From Dolichospermum sp. DET69 (GTDB taxonomy: Bacteria > Cyanobacteriota > Cyanobacteriia > Cyanobacteriales > Nostocaceae): 64,000 nucleotides of DNA. This document shows positions 55,673 to 64,000 of the stretch, piece by piece. Below the pieces are notes generated by a model. The model was not told where the DNA came from, did not search any database, and saw nothing but the letters and a program-made list of their open reading frames with translations. The stretch covers positions 2,955,501-3,019,500 of the forward strand of contig CP070233.1 in the NCBI GenBank assembly GCA_017355425.1. Reading direction: 5' to 3'. The stretch's first letter is position 1, and each line of letters begins with the position of its first letter. The translations under genes and the position numbers were made by a program.

Positions 55673-56101
55673 TCAAGCCGATTTATGCAAAAACCGTAAA
55701 AATTCCAGAGGCAATCCGTCAAAATCAGCGATAAATGCGACTTCTAGGATATTATCGCCGATTTGCTGCTGTGTAGGTTCTAAAAGAATTTTCAGAGGTG
55801 GTAAACTTTCTATTCCAGCTAACCGTGTTTTTAAACTTTCTAACCAAGTAGGCAGATCTGGTGTGATCTCTGTCACATCGAAAGCAAGATGATAATAGCC
55901 CACATAATGTTCATCATCAAAAGCATCGGGGGCTGGTTTAGGTTGGGGAATTTGGATGAGTTCAATTCTCCCACCTAAACCTTCCATCCAGCAAGCTAGA
56001 GTATAACCGGTGGTGAAGCGATCGCCCACCGTAAATCCTAGTTGCTCATAAAAAGCGATCGCTAAATGGATATTTGCCGTTCTAATAGAAGCATGGTGCA
56101 T
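55673..56101 (-). CDS. VOC / glyoxalase-like protein
   Basis: 142 residues. MHHASIRTANIHLAIAFYEQLGFTVGDRFTTGYTLACWMEGLGGRIELIQ and YYHLAFDVTEI show the paired beta-alpha-beta-beta-beta modules of the vicinal oxygen chelate superfamily. Metal-binding candidates are His2/His3, Glu in RIELI, His in YHLAF and Glu near the end. The reaction is unknown. Confidence 0.75.
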   Translation of the reverse strand: MHHASIRTANIHLAIAFYEQLGFTVGDRFTTGYTLACWMEGLGGRIELIQIPQPKPAPDAFDDEHYVGYYHLAFDVTEITPDLPTWLESLKTRLAGIESLPPLKILLEPTQQQIGDNILEVAFIADFDGLPLEFLRFLHKSA

Positions 56102-56103
56102 AG

Positions 56104-56200
56104 GATTTTGTCAGTTGTTAGTTGTTAGTGGTCAGTTGTTAGTTGTTAGTTGTTAGTTTTTTATTATCATGAACTATGAACCACTGACCACTGACCACTG
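56104..56200. repeat. Heptameric STRR (TTGTTAG/TGACCAC)
   Basis: GTTAGTTGTTAG runs on one side and GAACCACTGACCACTGACCACTG on the other, with opposite sense, forming a loose inverted pair. Confidence 0.75.
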
Positions 56201-56204
56201 ACAA

Positions 56205-56720
56205 CTACTCAAACAAGCGGAAATAGGGGTAACGCACCGGCACACCAGGTTCTTTATCCAAATCAAAGTTAATTACTTCCCAGCAAGGTTCGGCAACAGA
56301 ATCAGGGCTAAACTCTACAGGTAAGCCATATAATTTAGCCCCCGTAGTCACCTCACCTTGTCCAGAACGCCAAGGTGTACTGCGTTCCAGATAGCCACTC
56401 ATCAACTCCTGATAACGTTGAGCAACAATGATTCTAGTGGCACGATATCCTTGGGTATAAAGCTTATCTAAAGCTTCGTGAATTTCAAACCGAATCCCAT
56501 CAGGATGAGTATGTTGACGATACCATTCACCATCCCATCTGCGCCAATGACGACCAGACTGTAAATGAACCAACTCCCCAGTTTTGGGTTCAGCTTCAAA
56601 AGCGCCATGACGGGGACACAGATAAGTATCCGTCAATGTCAACGCCGAAATAGTTTGGCGACAGTGAGGACACTGTATTTCAGGGCCAAAAATCGGGTAC
56701 TGAAAGCCTGGATTTATCAT
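56205..56720 (-). CDS. Cyanobacterial conserved protein with zinc ribbon (TIGR02652-like)
   Basis: 171 residues from ATG 56720; the longer TTG/ATG at 56759 adds a poor lead. IQCPHCRQTISALTLTDTYLCPRHGAFEAE is a zinc-ribbon-like cluster (Cys-x2-Cys ... Cys-x2-His). WRRWDGEWYRQHTHPDGIRFEIHEALDKLYTQGYRATRIIVAQRY follows. It matches my memory of a family restricted to cyanobacteria with unknown function. Divergent from the gamma carbonic anhydrase gene. Confidence 0.65.
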   Translation of the reverse strand: MINPGFQYPIFGPEIQCPHCRQTISALTLTDTYLCPRHGAFEAEPKTGELVHLQSGRHWRRWDGEWYRQHTHPDGIRFEIHEALDKLYTQGYRATRIIVAQRYQELMSGYLERSTPWRSGQGEVTTGAKLYGLPVEFSPDSVAEPCWEVINFDLDKEPGVPVRYPYFRLFE

Positions 56721-56956
56721 GAAGTGCGTATAAACATAGTATTGTTTTTGTGTCAGCACCAGTAGGTTTAAGTTTACACTCCTGCTCCAACTTTAGATAA
56801 CTTGTTCTCTGCTACATAAAATGAAGATAGTGCCTGAAAACAAGTTTTACAACTGCCTGACGATAGAAGTCTCCAGCGTGATATTCTGATTTTACAACCA
56901 GCCCTAAAGGTTGAAGTCTCTCCAGTGTTCCACAGGTTCCATATCCATATTCTATC

Positions 56957-57460
56957 GTGTCTATCTCTTCTGACTGGAAATCTCCAGAATTTTCTCAAGC
57001 TGCTTTTGTGGCAGCCAACGCCACAATTGTTGGTTCTGTGACTATAGCAGCCAGAGCCAGTGTTTGGTATGGGGCTGTGGTAAGAGGTGATGTAGAACGG
57101 ATTGAAATTGGCGAATGTACAAATATTCAAGATGGAGCAATTCTCCATTGTGATCCAGGTGTCCCCACAATCTTAGAAGATCATGTCACTATCGGCCATC
57201 GGGCTGTGGTACATTCTGCCCACATTGAACGTGGTAGTTTAATTGGTATTGGTGCAATCGTTCTAAATGGTGTGAGAGTCGGCACAGGTAGCATTATCGG
57301 CGCAGGTGCAGTAGTCACCAAAAACGTACCCCCCGGTTCTCTAGTCGTCGGCCTCCCCGGTAAAGTAGTCCGTCAACTCACAGACACCGAAATCACCGAA
57401 CTCATCGAACACGCCGAAAAATACCATCAATTAGCCCTTCTTCACGCTACTAATGAGTAA
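56957..57460 (+). CDS. Gamma-class carbonic anhydrase-like hexapeptide protein
   Basis: 167 residues from GTG 56957. A left-handed beta-helix of hexapeptide repeats (VWYGAVVRGDVERIEIGECTNIQDGAILH) with zinc ligands His in AILHCD, His in TIGHRAVVHSA and the following His. This is the YrdA/CaiE-type family related to CcmM gamma carbonic anhydrase. True CO2 hydration activity varies within it. Monocistronic. Confidence 0.85.
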   Translation: MSISSDWKSPEFSQAAFVAANATIVGSVTIAARASVWYGAVVRGDVERIEIGECTNIQDGAILHCDPGVPTILEDHVTIGHRAVVHSAHIERGSLIGIGAIVLNGVRVGTGSIIGAGAVVTKNVPPGSLVVGLPGKVVRQLTDTEITELIEHAEKYHQLALLHATNE

Positions 57461-57510
57461 TTAGTAAAAATTCTTCCCAGACAACTGACTAATGACTAAG
57501 AGACTTTAAA

Positions 57511-57550
57511 TTGACATCCTCCCCACCTTACTTCGTTGAAGGTGGGGATT
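57511..57550 (-). mobile_element. Right end hairpin of the tnpB element
   Basis: On the minus strand GGAATCCCCACCTTCAACG.. pairs with AAGGTGGGGAGGATGTCAA. In IS605 elements the sequence after tnpB encodes the guide RNA scaffold; this hairpin would be its 3' boundary. Confidence 0.65.
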
Positions 57551-57557
57551 CCAAAGA

Positions 57558-58766
57558 TCACTCTTTGGGCTTCCTCTTTCCACGAGTTGATTTGCTTGAA
57601 GGAGTTTCCCCACTCAAGTATTGATCAGTCTCTCCCGAGGCGTTAGTTCCGACGTGACCCGCCGTACTCAATCCTTTTTCTAATATGTTACGCGCTGCGT
57701 TCCAATCACGGTCTTGGATATGCCCACAATGAGGGCATACATGGGTTCTGATGCTCAGGGTTTTCTTCACCACTTCACCACAATTCGAGCAGTTTTGTGA
57801 GGTGAAATGAGGCGGCACAGCAACCGTGACTGCGCCAAACACTTTACCAAAATACTCAACCCATTCACGGAACAAAGTCCACGCTGCGTCACTAATCGAC
57901 TTGGCAAGGTGTCTGTTCCTTACCATATTCCGCACTTTCAAATCTTCATACGCCACGAGGTCGTTAGACTTCACTACGCACCTTGCTGTTTTTACAGCAA
58001 AGTCTTTACGTTGGCGACTTACTTTGAGGTGCTTACGTGCCAGTTTATTTCTCAACTTGACTCTATTTTGAGAACCCTTTTTAGTCTTGGACATCCGGCG
58101 TTGCCATCGTTTTAAAGACTTCTCGCTCTGGCGAAGATGTCTAGGATTGGCGACTGTTTCACCGTTACTGTCGGTGTAGAAATGGTTCAATCCCACATCA
58201 ATACCAATAGTCTTACCCGTTGGTTCACGCCTTTCTACTCGTTCTTGGTCAATGCAAAACTGGGCATAATACCCATCAGCCCGACGCACAACCCGCACTC
58301 TTTTAAACTGTTTGAGTTGGTAGAAGTGCAAGTCACGGGTTCCCCAAAGTTTAAATGTTCCTGCTTCAAATCCATCGGTGAAAGTGATGTATCTGCGGTT
58401 GTCAGAAAGTTTCCATCCACAGGTTTTGTACTCTACAGATCCGTGTGTTTGTTCTTTCTTAAACTTTGGGAATCCCTTTTTCCCTGGTTTACCTTTTTTG
58501 CAGTTATCAAAAAACCTAGCAATGGCAGACCACGCTCTTTCAGCGCTGGCTTGTCTTGCCATCGAGTTGAGTTTCGATACCCAAGGAAACTCAATATTGG
58601 CTGCAAGCACAGCGCAGAATTTATTCAGGTCATAGCGTCCAATCCCCTTGCTATCCATCCAGTATCTCAGGCAACTATTCCGCACAAAACGAGCAGTTCT
58701 AATCGCTTCATCAAGCGCTCGATACTGCTCGTCAAGTCCTTCAAGTTTTGCCTCAAATACGATCAT
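57558..58766 (-). CDS. tnpB: TnpB RNA-guided nuclease (IS605 OrfB family), no tnpA
   Basis: 402 residues, full length. RuvC residues are intact: Asp190 (IGIDVGLN), Glu274 (VAYEDLKV) and Asp354 (QDRDWNAARN). A zinc finger has Cys326, Cys329, Cys344 and Cys347. TnpB cuts DNA at a site specified by an RNA made from the element's right end and helps retain the element. No TnpA transposase gene is nearby, so the element depends on one elsewhere. Flanking hairpins at 57511 and 58893 mark its ends. Confidence 0.93.
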   Translation of the reverse strand: MIVFEAKLEGLDEQYRALDEAIRTARFVRNSCLRYWMDSKGIGRYDLNKFCAVLAANIEFPWVSKLNSMARQASAERAWSAIARFFDNCKKGKPGKKGFPKFKKEQTHGSVEYKTCGWKLSDNRRYITFTDGFEAGTFKLWGTRDLHFYQLKQFKRVRVVRRADGYYAQFCIDQERVERREPTGKTIGIDVGLNHFYTDSNGETVANPRHLRQSEKSLKRWQRRMSKTKKGSQNRVKLRNKLARKHLKVSRQRKDFAVKTARCVVKSNDLVAYEDLKVRNMVRNRHLAKSISDAAWTLFREWVEYFGKVFGAVTVAVPPHFTSQNCSNCGEVVKKTLSIRTHVCPHCGHIQDRDWNAARNILEKGLSTAGHVGTNASGETDQYLSGETPSSKSTRGKRKPKE

Positions 58767-58892
58767 TTATGTCTAACTTTGGTATATAAATAGTATATCA
58801 TGATTTGTTAAAAACTTAGCTACTATGCAGATTCTATTTCGCTAACGCTCAATATTTATCTGCCTAGTGCTGCGTTTTGAACCGCTTTACAT

Positions 58893-58921
58893 CCCCCGCC
58901 TAGGAGACCTTGAGGCGGGGG
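58893..58921 (-). mobile_element. Left end hairpin of the tnpB element
   Basis: CCCCCGCCT..AGGCGGGGG separated by an 11-base loop, 127 bp upstream of the tnpB start. This fits the subterminal palindrome of an IS200/IS605 left end. Confidence 0.65.
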
Positions 58922-59192
58922 TCTTACAGCGATTCGATAAAAAAATACTCCAAATTCTCTTGTGGTGCAGGCCAAACAGCCTGCTAATAATATCAGGACC
59001 GGACCAGATGCCCATCCCACAAGATTGGATTATCTTTTTTGTGGAGTTCTCTAATGACCAATGACTAATGACTAACAACATTTAATCAATCTTTACAGAG
59101 AATCTGGGAAAACATCCGCACTTTAGATAAAAATAAAAGTGAGAACTGTTGACAAAACTTAAACTTTTTTAATTTACAGAGGGATTCTAGAT

Positions 59193-59318
59193 ATGGACTT
59201 TGATAATCGCGTAGTAATTGTTTTAGCACCTGTAGTGATTGCTGCTAGTTGGGCTGCTTTCAATATCGGCGCTGCTGCTATCAGACAAATACAAAACTTT
59301 TTGAGTAAAGAAGCTTAA
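59193..59318 (+). CDS. psbY: Photosystem II protein Y
   Basis: 41 residues: [20 protein letters not shown] then [22 protein letters not shown] single membrane helix with the PsbY pattern D-x-R-V-x-I-V-L-A-P and W-A-A-F-N-I-G. It is a peripheral low-mass subunit near cytochrome b559 in the thylakoid membrane. GAGGG lies ~10 bases before the ATG. Too short for usual gene finders but a close match. Confidence 0.93.
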   Translation: MDFDNRVVIVLAPVVIAASWAAFNIGAAAIRQIQNFLSKEA

Positions 59319-59380
59319 TTTGGTTAATTGATATAGCGGTATGCACTTAGATGAGATACAGTTATTAAATTACAAACCCT

Positions 59381-59404
59381 GTAGGGGTGGGGTTTCCCCG
59401 CCCT
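59381..59404 (+). repeat. REP-like hairpin between psbY and folC
   Basis: GTAGGGGTGGGGTTTCCCCG + CCCT, a variant of the 44199 family. Confidence 0.7.
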
Positions 59405-59474
59405 CGATTGTATTTCATCCGACCGAGAACCGCTATAATTGATAATTAATAATTATTATTAATTATCAATTACC

Positions 59475-60734
59475 ATGAATATAGATTCTCTACTCCAATC
59501 TTTTCAGCATTTCGGTGTGAATTTGGGGTTGTCCCGCATTGTTGATTTATTGGCAAAGCTGGGAAATCCCCATCACCAAGTACCAATTATTCATGTAGCT
59601 GGAACTAATGGTAAAGGTTCTGTTTGTGCTTACCTGTCTGCGGTACTTACTGAGGCTGGTTATAAAACCGGACGCTACACATCGCCCCATTTGATTAATT
59701 GGACAGAACGCATCTGTGTTAATGAACAGCCAATTGATGATGATAAACTGTGTGAATTAATACAGCAAATTCAAGCCGCTATTAATCCCGAAGCAGAATC
59801 ACCGACTCAATTTGAAGTTATTACTGCTGCGGCTTGGTTATATTTTGCCCAGCAACAAGTTGATCTTGCTATCATTGAAGTAGGATTAGGTGGGCGTTTA
59901 GATGCTACGAATGTTTGTGATCAACCGTTAGTAACAATTATTACTTCTATTAGTCGGGAACATTGGCAACAACTTGGCCCGACTGTAGCCCATATTGCCA
60001 GAGAAAAAGCGGGAATTATTAAACCAGGCTGTCCAGTGGTAATGGGTTCATTGCCAGAAGAGGCGGAAAGAGTAGTGCTTTCGCGTATCCTAGAATTACA
60101 ATGCCCGATTTATACCCCTCAACCATCTCATCGAATTAACCAAAATTGGGCAGAATATCAAAAACTGAAAAGTTCCGAAACAATTAAATATCCCTTACCA
60201 TTACAGGGAGAAATTCAACTCCATAATTCAGCTTTAGCAATAGCAGCTTTGGAAATATTGCAAACACAGAATTGGCAAATTTCCGAACAAGCTATTATTG
60301 ACGGAATGGGTAAAACCAAGTGGCCAGGAAGAATGCAATGGGTAACTTGGCAAAACCATAAACTCCTCATTGACGGCGCACATAACCCAGCCTCAGCCAC
60401 AGTTTTACGTCATTATGTAGATAGTCTCAATACCAAAAATATAACTTGGGTAATGGGAATGTTGGCCACTAAAGATCATGGTGATATTTTTCAGGAACTT
60501 CTCAAACCAGAAGATAAATTATATTTAGTACCAGTCCCCGATAGCAATTCAGCAGATTTAGAAGAATTAGCAAAATTAGCAAAATCAATTTGTCCAGATT
60601 TACAACTTTGCAACACCTATTCAGATGTTTTTTCAGCCTTAGATAATGCTTTTATTGCTACAGACAATCAAGTCGTATTATGTGGTTCTTTGTATTTAAT
60701 TGGTTATTTTTTTGGCCAATCGAATTCACGTTAA
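59475..60734 (+). CDS. folC: Folylpolyglutamate synthase / dihydrofolate synthase
   Basis: 419 residues. Adds glutamate to dihydropteroate or folates, using ATP. HVAGTNGKGSVCAYL (P-loop), EVGLGGRLDATNV and LLIDGAHNPASA are the Mur-ligase-type FolC motifs. The start follows an AATTATTAATTATCAATTACC repeat that has no clear ribosome site, but the length and N-terminus fit the family. Confidence 0.95.
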   Translation: MNIDSLLQSFQHFGVNLGLSRIVDLLAKLGNPHHQVPIIHVAGTNGKGSVCAYLSAVLTEAGYKTGRYTSPHLINWTERICVNEQPIDDDKLCELIQQIQAAINPEAESPTQFEVITAAAWLYFAQQQVDLAIIEVGLGGRLDATNVCDQPLVTIITSISREHWQQLGPTVAHIAREKAGIIKPGCPVVMGSLPEEAERVVLSRILELQCPIYTPQPSHRINQNWAEYQKLKSSETIKYPLPLQGEIQLHNSALAIAALEILQTQNWQISEQAIIDGMGKTKWPGRMQWVTWQNHKLLIDGAHNPASATVLRHYVDSLNTKNITWVMGMLATKDHGDIFQELLKPEDKLYLVPVPDSNSADLEELAKLAKSICPDLQLCNTYSDVFSALDNAFIATDNQVVLCGSLYLIGYFFGQSNSR

Positions 60735-60767
60735 CTTAAAATTCTTGGTTTGATTTTGTGTCTTTTT

Positions 60768-60943
60768 TTGTCTGAATCAGGATGTCCAGGATTCGAGGAT
60801 TAACAGGATGTTATTGATTACTTTTTTGTTGGCATCAGAATTTAAAGATATTATATGATCACCAAACTTCTATTTCTAATGTTCTCATCAACAAAAATAT
60901 TATCCTGTACATCCTATAATCCTGGTTATCCTGATTCAGACAA
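60768..60943. mobile_element. 176-bp MITE with 16-bp perfect inverted ends
   Basis: TTGTCTGAATCAGGAT and ATCCTGATTCAGACAA are exact inverses; complementarity continues (CCAGGATT, ATCCTGG..). No coding capacity. Followed by TTACCAA heptamers. Confidence 0.88.
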
Positions 60944-60966
60944 TTACCAATTACCAATTACCAATT

Positions 60967-61131
60967 AGAGGGTGTTTGAAAAGTATTAAATAAAACCAAT
61001 AATATCCAAAAACCTAACCCCCCTGCCCCCCTTCCCTACGAGGAAAGGGGGGTTTCAAAGCCTCTCCCCGCTTCGGGGAGAGGTTTGGAGAGGGGTTAAT
61101 TTATACCTGGAAAACTTTTAAAACATCCTCT
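60967..61131. mobile_element. MITE overlapping the stop codon of the solute-binding protein gene
   Basis: Ends AGAGGGTGTTTGAAAAGT and ACTTTTAAAACATCCTCT (16 of 18 inverted match). Inside are two hairpins, CCCCCCTTCC..GGAAAGGGGGG and CCTCTCCCCGCTTCGGGGAG + AGG, which may stop transcription from both converging genes. Same end family as 30613-31018. Confidence 0.82.
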
Positions 61132-62429
61132 TACCGATTATCCCACTGCTGCGCGGCATCTTCCACGGCTTTATCTACCGTTTTTTGTCCTAACATTGCT
61201 GCTTGTAAATTTTCGTAAATTGCCTTTTGCAAAACTTTAAAATCTTTGAGTTTGGGGGTTAATACCTCAGCTTGTTGTAATTGTGCAGCACTAATTACCC
61301 GTCCCTTTTCCGCTGTAGTAGCATTAGCGGGAACTTCCTTAAAGTAAGTATCAGACAATGCCTTAATTGTAGAAGGTAAGACATTAGCAGCTTTAGCAAA
61401 AGCTAATTGGTTTTCATCATTAGTAACAAATAAAGCGAATTTAACAGCTTCAACAGGATATTTACTATCACGAGGAATAACGAGATTCATGACAGCGACA
61501 TTTTTCTTGCCTGTATCACCTGTAATTTGCGGGGCAATTGCGGAAGCTTGGGCAACCTTGGGGGCATTATTCGCAATGGTTTTGAGAAATTCAGGACCAG
61601 AAGCTAAAAAAGCTGTTTCTCCTGATTGGTATAAATCTATCGCATGACGATGACCTTGAGTTAAGGATTCTTTCGGCAACAAACCTTTTTTATACAAATC
61701 TACCCAATATTGAAAAGCGGCTTTTCCTTGAGGAGTATTAAACCCAGCTTTACCTTCCGCATTAATTAGGGTGACACCCATTTGTACTAAGGATTCCAGC
61801 ACTTCACCAGAGTCTTGGGGGACAAAGGTAGCGAAGAAAGCATACTTACCAGTTTTATCTTTAATTTGTTGCGCCATTTTCCCTAATTCTGCGTAAGTGG
61901 CAGGAGGTTTTGCAATACCCGCTTGTTTTAACAAATCGGTGTTATAAATAGTTAGTCTCGTAGTTAAATACCAAGGAATCCCAAAACTCTTACTATTGAG
62001 GCTACTTGCTTGCCAAATATTTGGCAAATAGGTGGAACGGACTTGATTGGGAATTTTGGCATCTAAATCTAACCAAGCATTTTTTCCCGCTAATTGGGAA
62101 GCAAAGTCTGGATTAAGGTTAACAACATCTGGTGGCGTTTTTGCTGAGACCGCTGTTAAAATCTTGTTCTCCATTGCAGACCAGGGAACATCTACCCATT
62201 TAACTTTGATACTTGGGTTTTGTGATTCAAAGGTCGTAATTAGACTTTGGAAGTAGTTGGTAAATTGCGGTTGGAGTTGCATTGTCCAAAACTCAATTGT
62301 GGACACAACCGTTGCGGCAGGTTTGGAATTATTCACATTGCTTGTGCTACAACTAACAATCCAGCTAGTAAGTAAGCCTAGTAATGCCAAACAAACCAGT
62401 TGTTTAAATTTTTGCAATCGAATCATCAT
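61131..62429 (-). CDS. Sugar ABC transporter substrate-binding lipoprotein
   Basis: 432 residues. Lipoprotein signal with lipobox (LLTSWIVSC, Cys27). Family 1 solute-binding protein features: EFWTMQLQPQFTNYFQSLITTFESQNP, VPWSAMENKILTAVSAKTPPDVVNLNP, ATYAELGKMAQQIKD. It likely captures an oligosaccharide or glycerol-phosphate-type solute in the periplasm for an ABC importer whose permease genes are not here. The stop codon lies at the edge of a MITE. Confidence 0.88.
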   Translation of the reverse strand: MMIRLQKFKQLVCLALLGLLTSWIVSCSTSNVNNSKPAATVVSTIEFWTMQLQPQFTNYFQSLITTFESQNPSIKVKWVDVPWSAMENKILTAVSAKTPPDVVNLNPDFASQLAGKNAWLDLDAKIPNQVRSTYLPNIWQASSLNSKSFGIPWYLTTRLTIYNTDLLKQAGIAKPPATYAELGKMAQQIKDKTGKYAFFATFVPQDSGEVLESLVQMGVTLINAEGKAGFNTPQGKAAFQYWVDLYKKGLLPKESLTQGHRHAIDLYQSGETAFLASGPEFLKTIANNAPKVAQASAIAPQITGDTGKKNVAVMNLVIPRDSKYPVEAVKFALFVTNDENQLAFAKAANVLPSTIKALSDTYFKEVPANATTAEKGRVISAAQLQQAEVLTPKLKDFKVLQKAIYENLQAAMLGQKTVDKAVEDAAQQWDNR

Positions 62430-62509
62430 AGTAGGTGGTAATATTTTGAGAATTAATCTGGGTAAAAAGAAGATGGAGCATTGTGGAGATTATAGGATAT
62501 ATCAATTTT

Positions 62510-62670
62510 GGTAATAGGTAATAGGTAATAGGTAATGGGTAATAGGTAATAGGTAATGGGTAATAGGTAATAGGTAATGGGTAATAGGTAATAGGTAATG
62601 GGTAATAGGTAATAGGTAATGGGTAATAGGTAATAGGTAATAGGTAATAGGTAATGGGTAATAGGTAATA
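62510..62670. repeat. Long heptameric STRR (GGTAATA / GGTAATG)
   Basis: About 23 head-to-tail heptamers of GGTAATA with regular GGTAATG variants, followed by CTGACTC repeats up to 62730. It lies in the divergent spacer between the binding-protein gene and pilM. Confidence 0.92.
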
Positions 62671-62765
62671 TTCTTCCTCCTTCTTCTTCCTCCTTGTTCC
62701 TCCTGACTCCTGACTCCTGACTCCTGACTTTAATATTTTTCTTTAGTAATCTAGCGGGTAAAACT

Positions 62766-63872
62766 GTGGTTAAAGCCTTCACTAGTTTTTTTGGTAAATC
62801 CAATAAAGGTATTGGTATTGAACTAGCACCAGAACGGGTGAACGTAGTACAACTACGTAAACAACGCCAAAACGTAAAAATCGAATCTTTGACAACAGTA
62901 CCAGTACCAGAAGGTATCTTTACTGATGGTCAAATCACTGATTCGGTGGGAATGTCCGAAATTATTCAGCAAGCGATCGCTCAAAGCAAAATAAAAGCTA
63001 CCCGTGTTGCTACTTGTATACCGGGACGGGACTCTATTGTGCGATTGATTCCTGTGCCATCTGAATTAGATGACAAGGAATTGCGGGAGATGGTACTCAA
63101 CCATGAAGCCTCTTTATATTTGCCTTATGACCGGGAAGAAGCTGATGTTGACTATCAAAAACTTGGGTATTTTATAGACGAAGACGGCATTGAGAAAGTT
63201 CAGGTTTTGTTAGTTGCGACTCGTAAAGATGTCACACAAACCTATTTAAATACCTTTGAACAGGCAGGATTAACTGTTGATGTCTTAGAAATAAATAGCT
63301 TTGCCCTCATTCGCACTATTCGTGATCAACTGCGGTTATTTGGACCAGAAGAAGCAGCGGTATTAGTTGATATTGAGTTTGATAGTACGGAAATTGCCAT
63401 CATTATCAATGGTGTGCCACAATTTTCTCGAACAGTACCAATTGGAACTTATCAACTACAATCGGCACTGTCAAAGGCTATGAACTTACCCGCATCACGG
63501 GATATGGATATGTTAGAAAGTATGACTATTCCTGCAACTTCAGTAGATTCAGGCAATAGTGGGATAACTGGCAGTAATCCTGGTATGGCTTCGATGTTGA
63601 AAGTTCTGGGAGAATTAGCTGATGAACTGCGGCGCTCTATTGATTTTTACCTCAATCAAAGTGAAAATCTGGAAGTCGCACAGATTCTGTTAGCAGGACC
63701 AGGGGGAGGATTACCACAAATTGATGAGTTTTTTACTCAAAGACTGGGTTTACCAACTACCCAAATAGATCCGATTACTTCTTTGTCTTTGGAGGTAGAT
63801 GCCGAAAAATATCCGTTAATTAAACGTCCTGGGTTGGGTATTATCCTGGGTTTAGGAATGAGAGGGGTGTAA
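62766..63872 (+). CDS. pilM: Type IV pilus assembly protein PilM
   Basis: 368 residues from GTG 62766. Actin-like ATPase fold: GIGIELAPERVNVVQL, TRVATCIPGRDSIVR, AVLVDIEFDSTEIAIIINGVPQFSR and ILLAGPGGGLPQIDEFF. It forms the cytoplasmic ring that binds the PilN N-terminus. pilN begins four bases after its stop. The upstream region is a repeat array, so the promoter is not obvious. Confidence 0.92.
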   Translation: MVKAFTSFFGKSNKGIGIELAPERVNVVQLRKQRQNVKIESLTTVPVPEGIFTDGQITDSVGMSEIIQQAIAQSKIKATRVATCIPGRDSIVRLIPVPSELDDKELREMVLNHEASLYLPYDREEADVDYQKLGYFIDEDGIEKVQVLLVATRKDVTQTYLNTFEQAGLTVDVLEINSFALIRTIRDQLRLFGPEEAAVLVDIEFDSTEIAIIINGVPQFSRTVPIGTYQLQSALSKAMNLPASRDMDMLESMTIPATSVDSGNSGITGSNPGMASMLKVLGELADELRRSIDFYLNQSENLEVAQILLAGPGGGLPQIDEFFTQRLGLPTTQIDPITSLSLEVDAEKYPLIKRPGLGIILGLGMRGV

Positions 63873-63876
63873 TCCA

Positions 63877-64000
63877 ATGTACAGTCTAGATATTAACTTT
63901 CTTAAAGACCGTCCAGAATATCAAAAGCAAACTACAACAGGGGCTACAAAACCTTCTATTCAACTAGGAAATTTAATCCCAGTTTATATAGGAGTAGGAG
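63877..64000 (+). CDS. pilN: PilN, N-terminal part (3' end outside window)
   Basis: Starts ATG 63877, four bases after pilM, with AGAGGGG about 10 bases upstream. MYSLDINFLKDRPEYQKQ matches the conserved cytoplasmic N-terminal peptide of PilN, which docks in PilM. The membrane helix begins at the window edge (LIPVYIGVG). Confidence 0.85.
   Translation, partial: MYSLDINFLKDRPEYQKQTTTGATKPSIQLGNLIPVYIGVG

Noticed and set aside
58137-58793. 218-codon rightward frame over tnpB
   Set aside because: Antisense shadow of an intact tnpB with complete catalytic residues.
62510-62670. Possible CRISPR array
   Set aside because: The repeats are 7 bases with no spacers of constant length; it is a heptamer STRR run.

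Overview
The window is a chromosomal segment of a filamentous, probably heterocyst-forming cyanobacterium (order Nostocales). The evidence is the cyanobacterial gene content (psbY, an fbp-zwf-opcA carbon cluster, a cruG-like carotenoid glycosyltransferase, a kdpABGC operon, pilT and pilMN), the AT-rich composition with scattered GCGATCGC (HIP1) sites, and the many heptameric short tandem repeats and REP/MITE palindromes between genes. I cannot name the species.

Layout. 1-10.1 kb is an accessory, recombination-scarred region: the C-terminal part of a STAND-type NTPase with a repeat solenoid, a secreted small protein, a class 3 lipase, two cell-wall-active proteins with peptidoglycan-binding domains, three toxin-antitoxin pairs, and at least four broken genes (an internally deleted copy of the DUF1906 gene, a Shedu/DUF4263 tail, a HicB head fused to a duplicated antitoxin promoter, and the head of a small conserved protein). 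10.2-20 kb is mostly core: cruG-like, fbp, zwf, opcA, pilT and a KaiB-domain protein. Two inverted copies of one MITE flank the pilT/KaiB block.

20.9-28.7 kb is the most interesting part. It is a peptide export cassette: an HlyD-type adaptor and a C39-peptidase ABC transporter (PCAT), surrounded by five small genes whose products share a double-glycine leader (consensus D-L-L-V-x-L-S-x-E-Q-x-L-x-S/T-G-G) but have unrelated cores. One, at 28553-28708 and only 51 codons long, encodes a 24-residue core made almost entirely of Gly, Arg and Trp. Two of the precursors share a 20-base element exactly 93 bases before their start codons. I see no peptide-modifying enzyme nearby.

28.7-34.9 kb holds an alpha/beta hydrolase and the kdpA-kdpB-kdpG-kdpC potassium ATPase operon, read leftwards, with a 406-bp MITE (containing three 110-bp tandem units) lodged between kdpB and kdpG. 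36.1-39.2 kb is a three-gene defence-like block: an AbiEi-type protein, an AbiEii-type nucleotidyltransferase and a C5 DNA methyltransferase. 39.3-64 kb is mainly housekeeping: deoC, recO, an MFS permease, a GT4 glycosyltransferase, a GH57/DUF3536 protein, cax, map, a cupredoxin, an M16 peptidase, a VOC protein, a gamma carbonic anhydrase-like protein, psbY, folC, a sugar-binding lipoprotein and the start of pilMN. Between these genes are a RAYT transposase pseudogene with an attached REP array, a lone tnpB, and several MITEs.

All functional assignments come from reading protein motifs by eye. No database search was possible. Transposon ends, promoters and terminators were judged from symmetry and sequence only.
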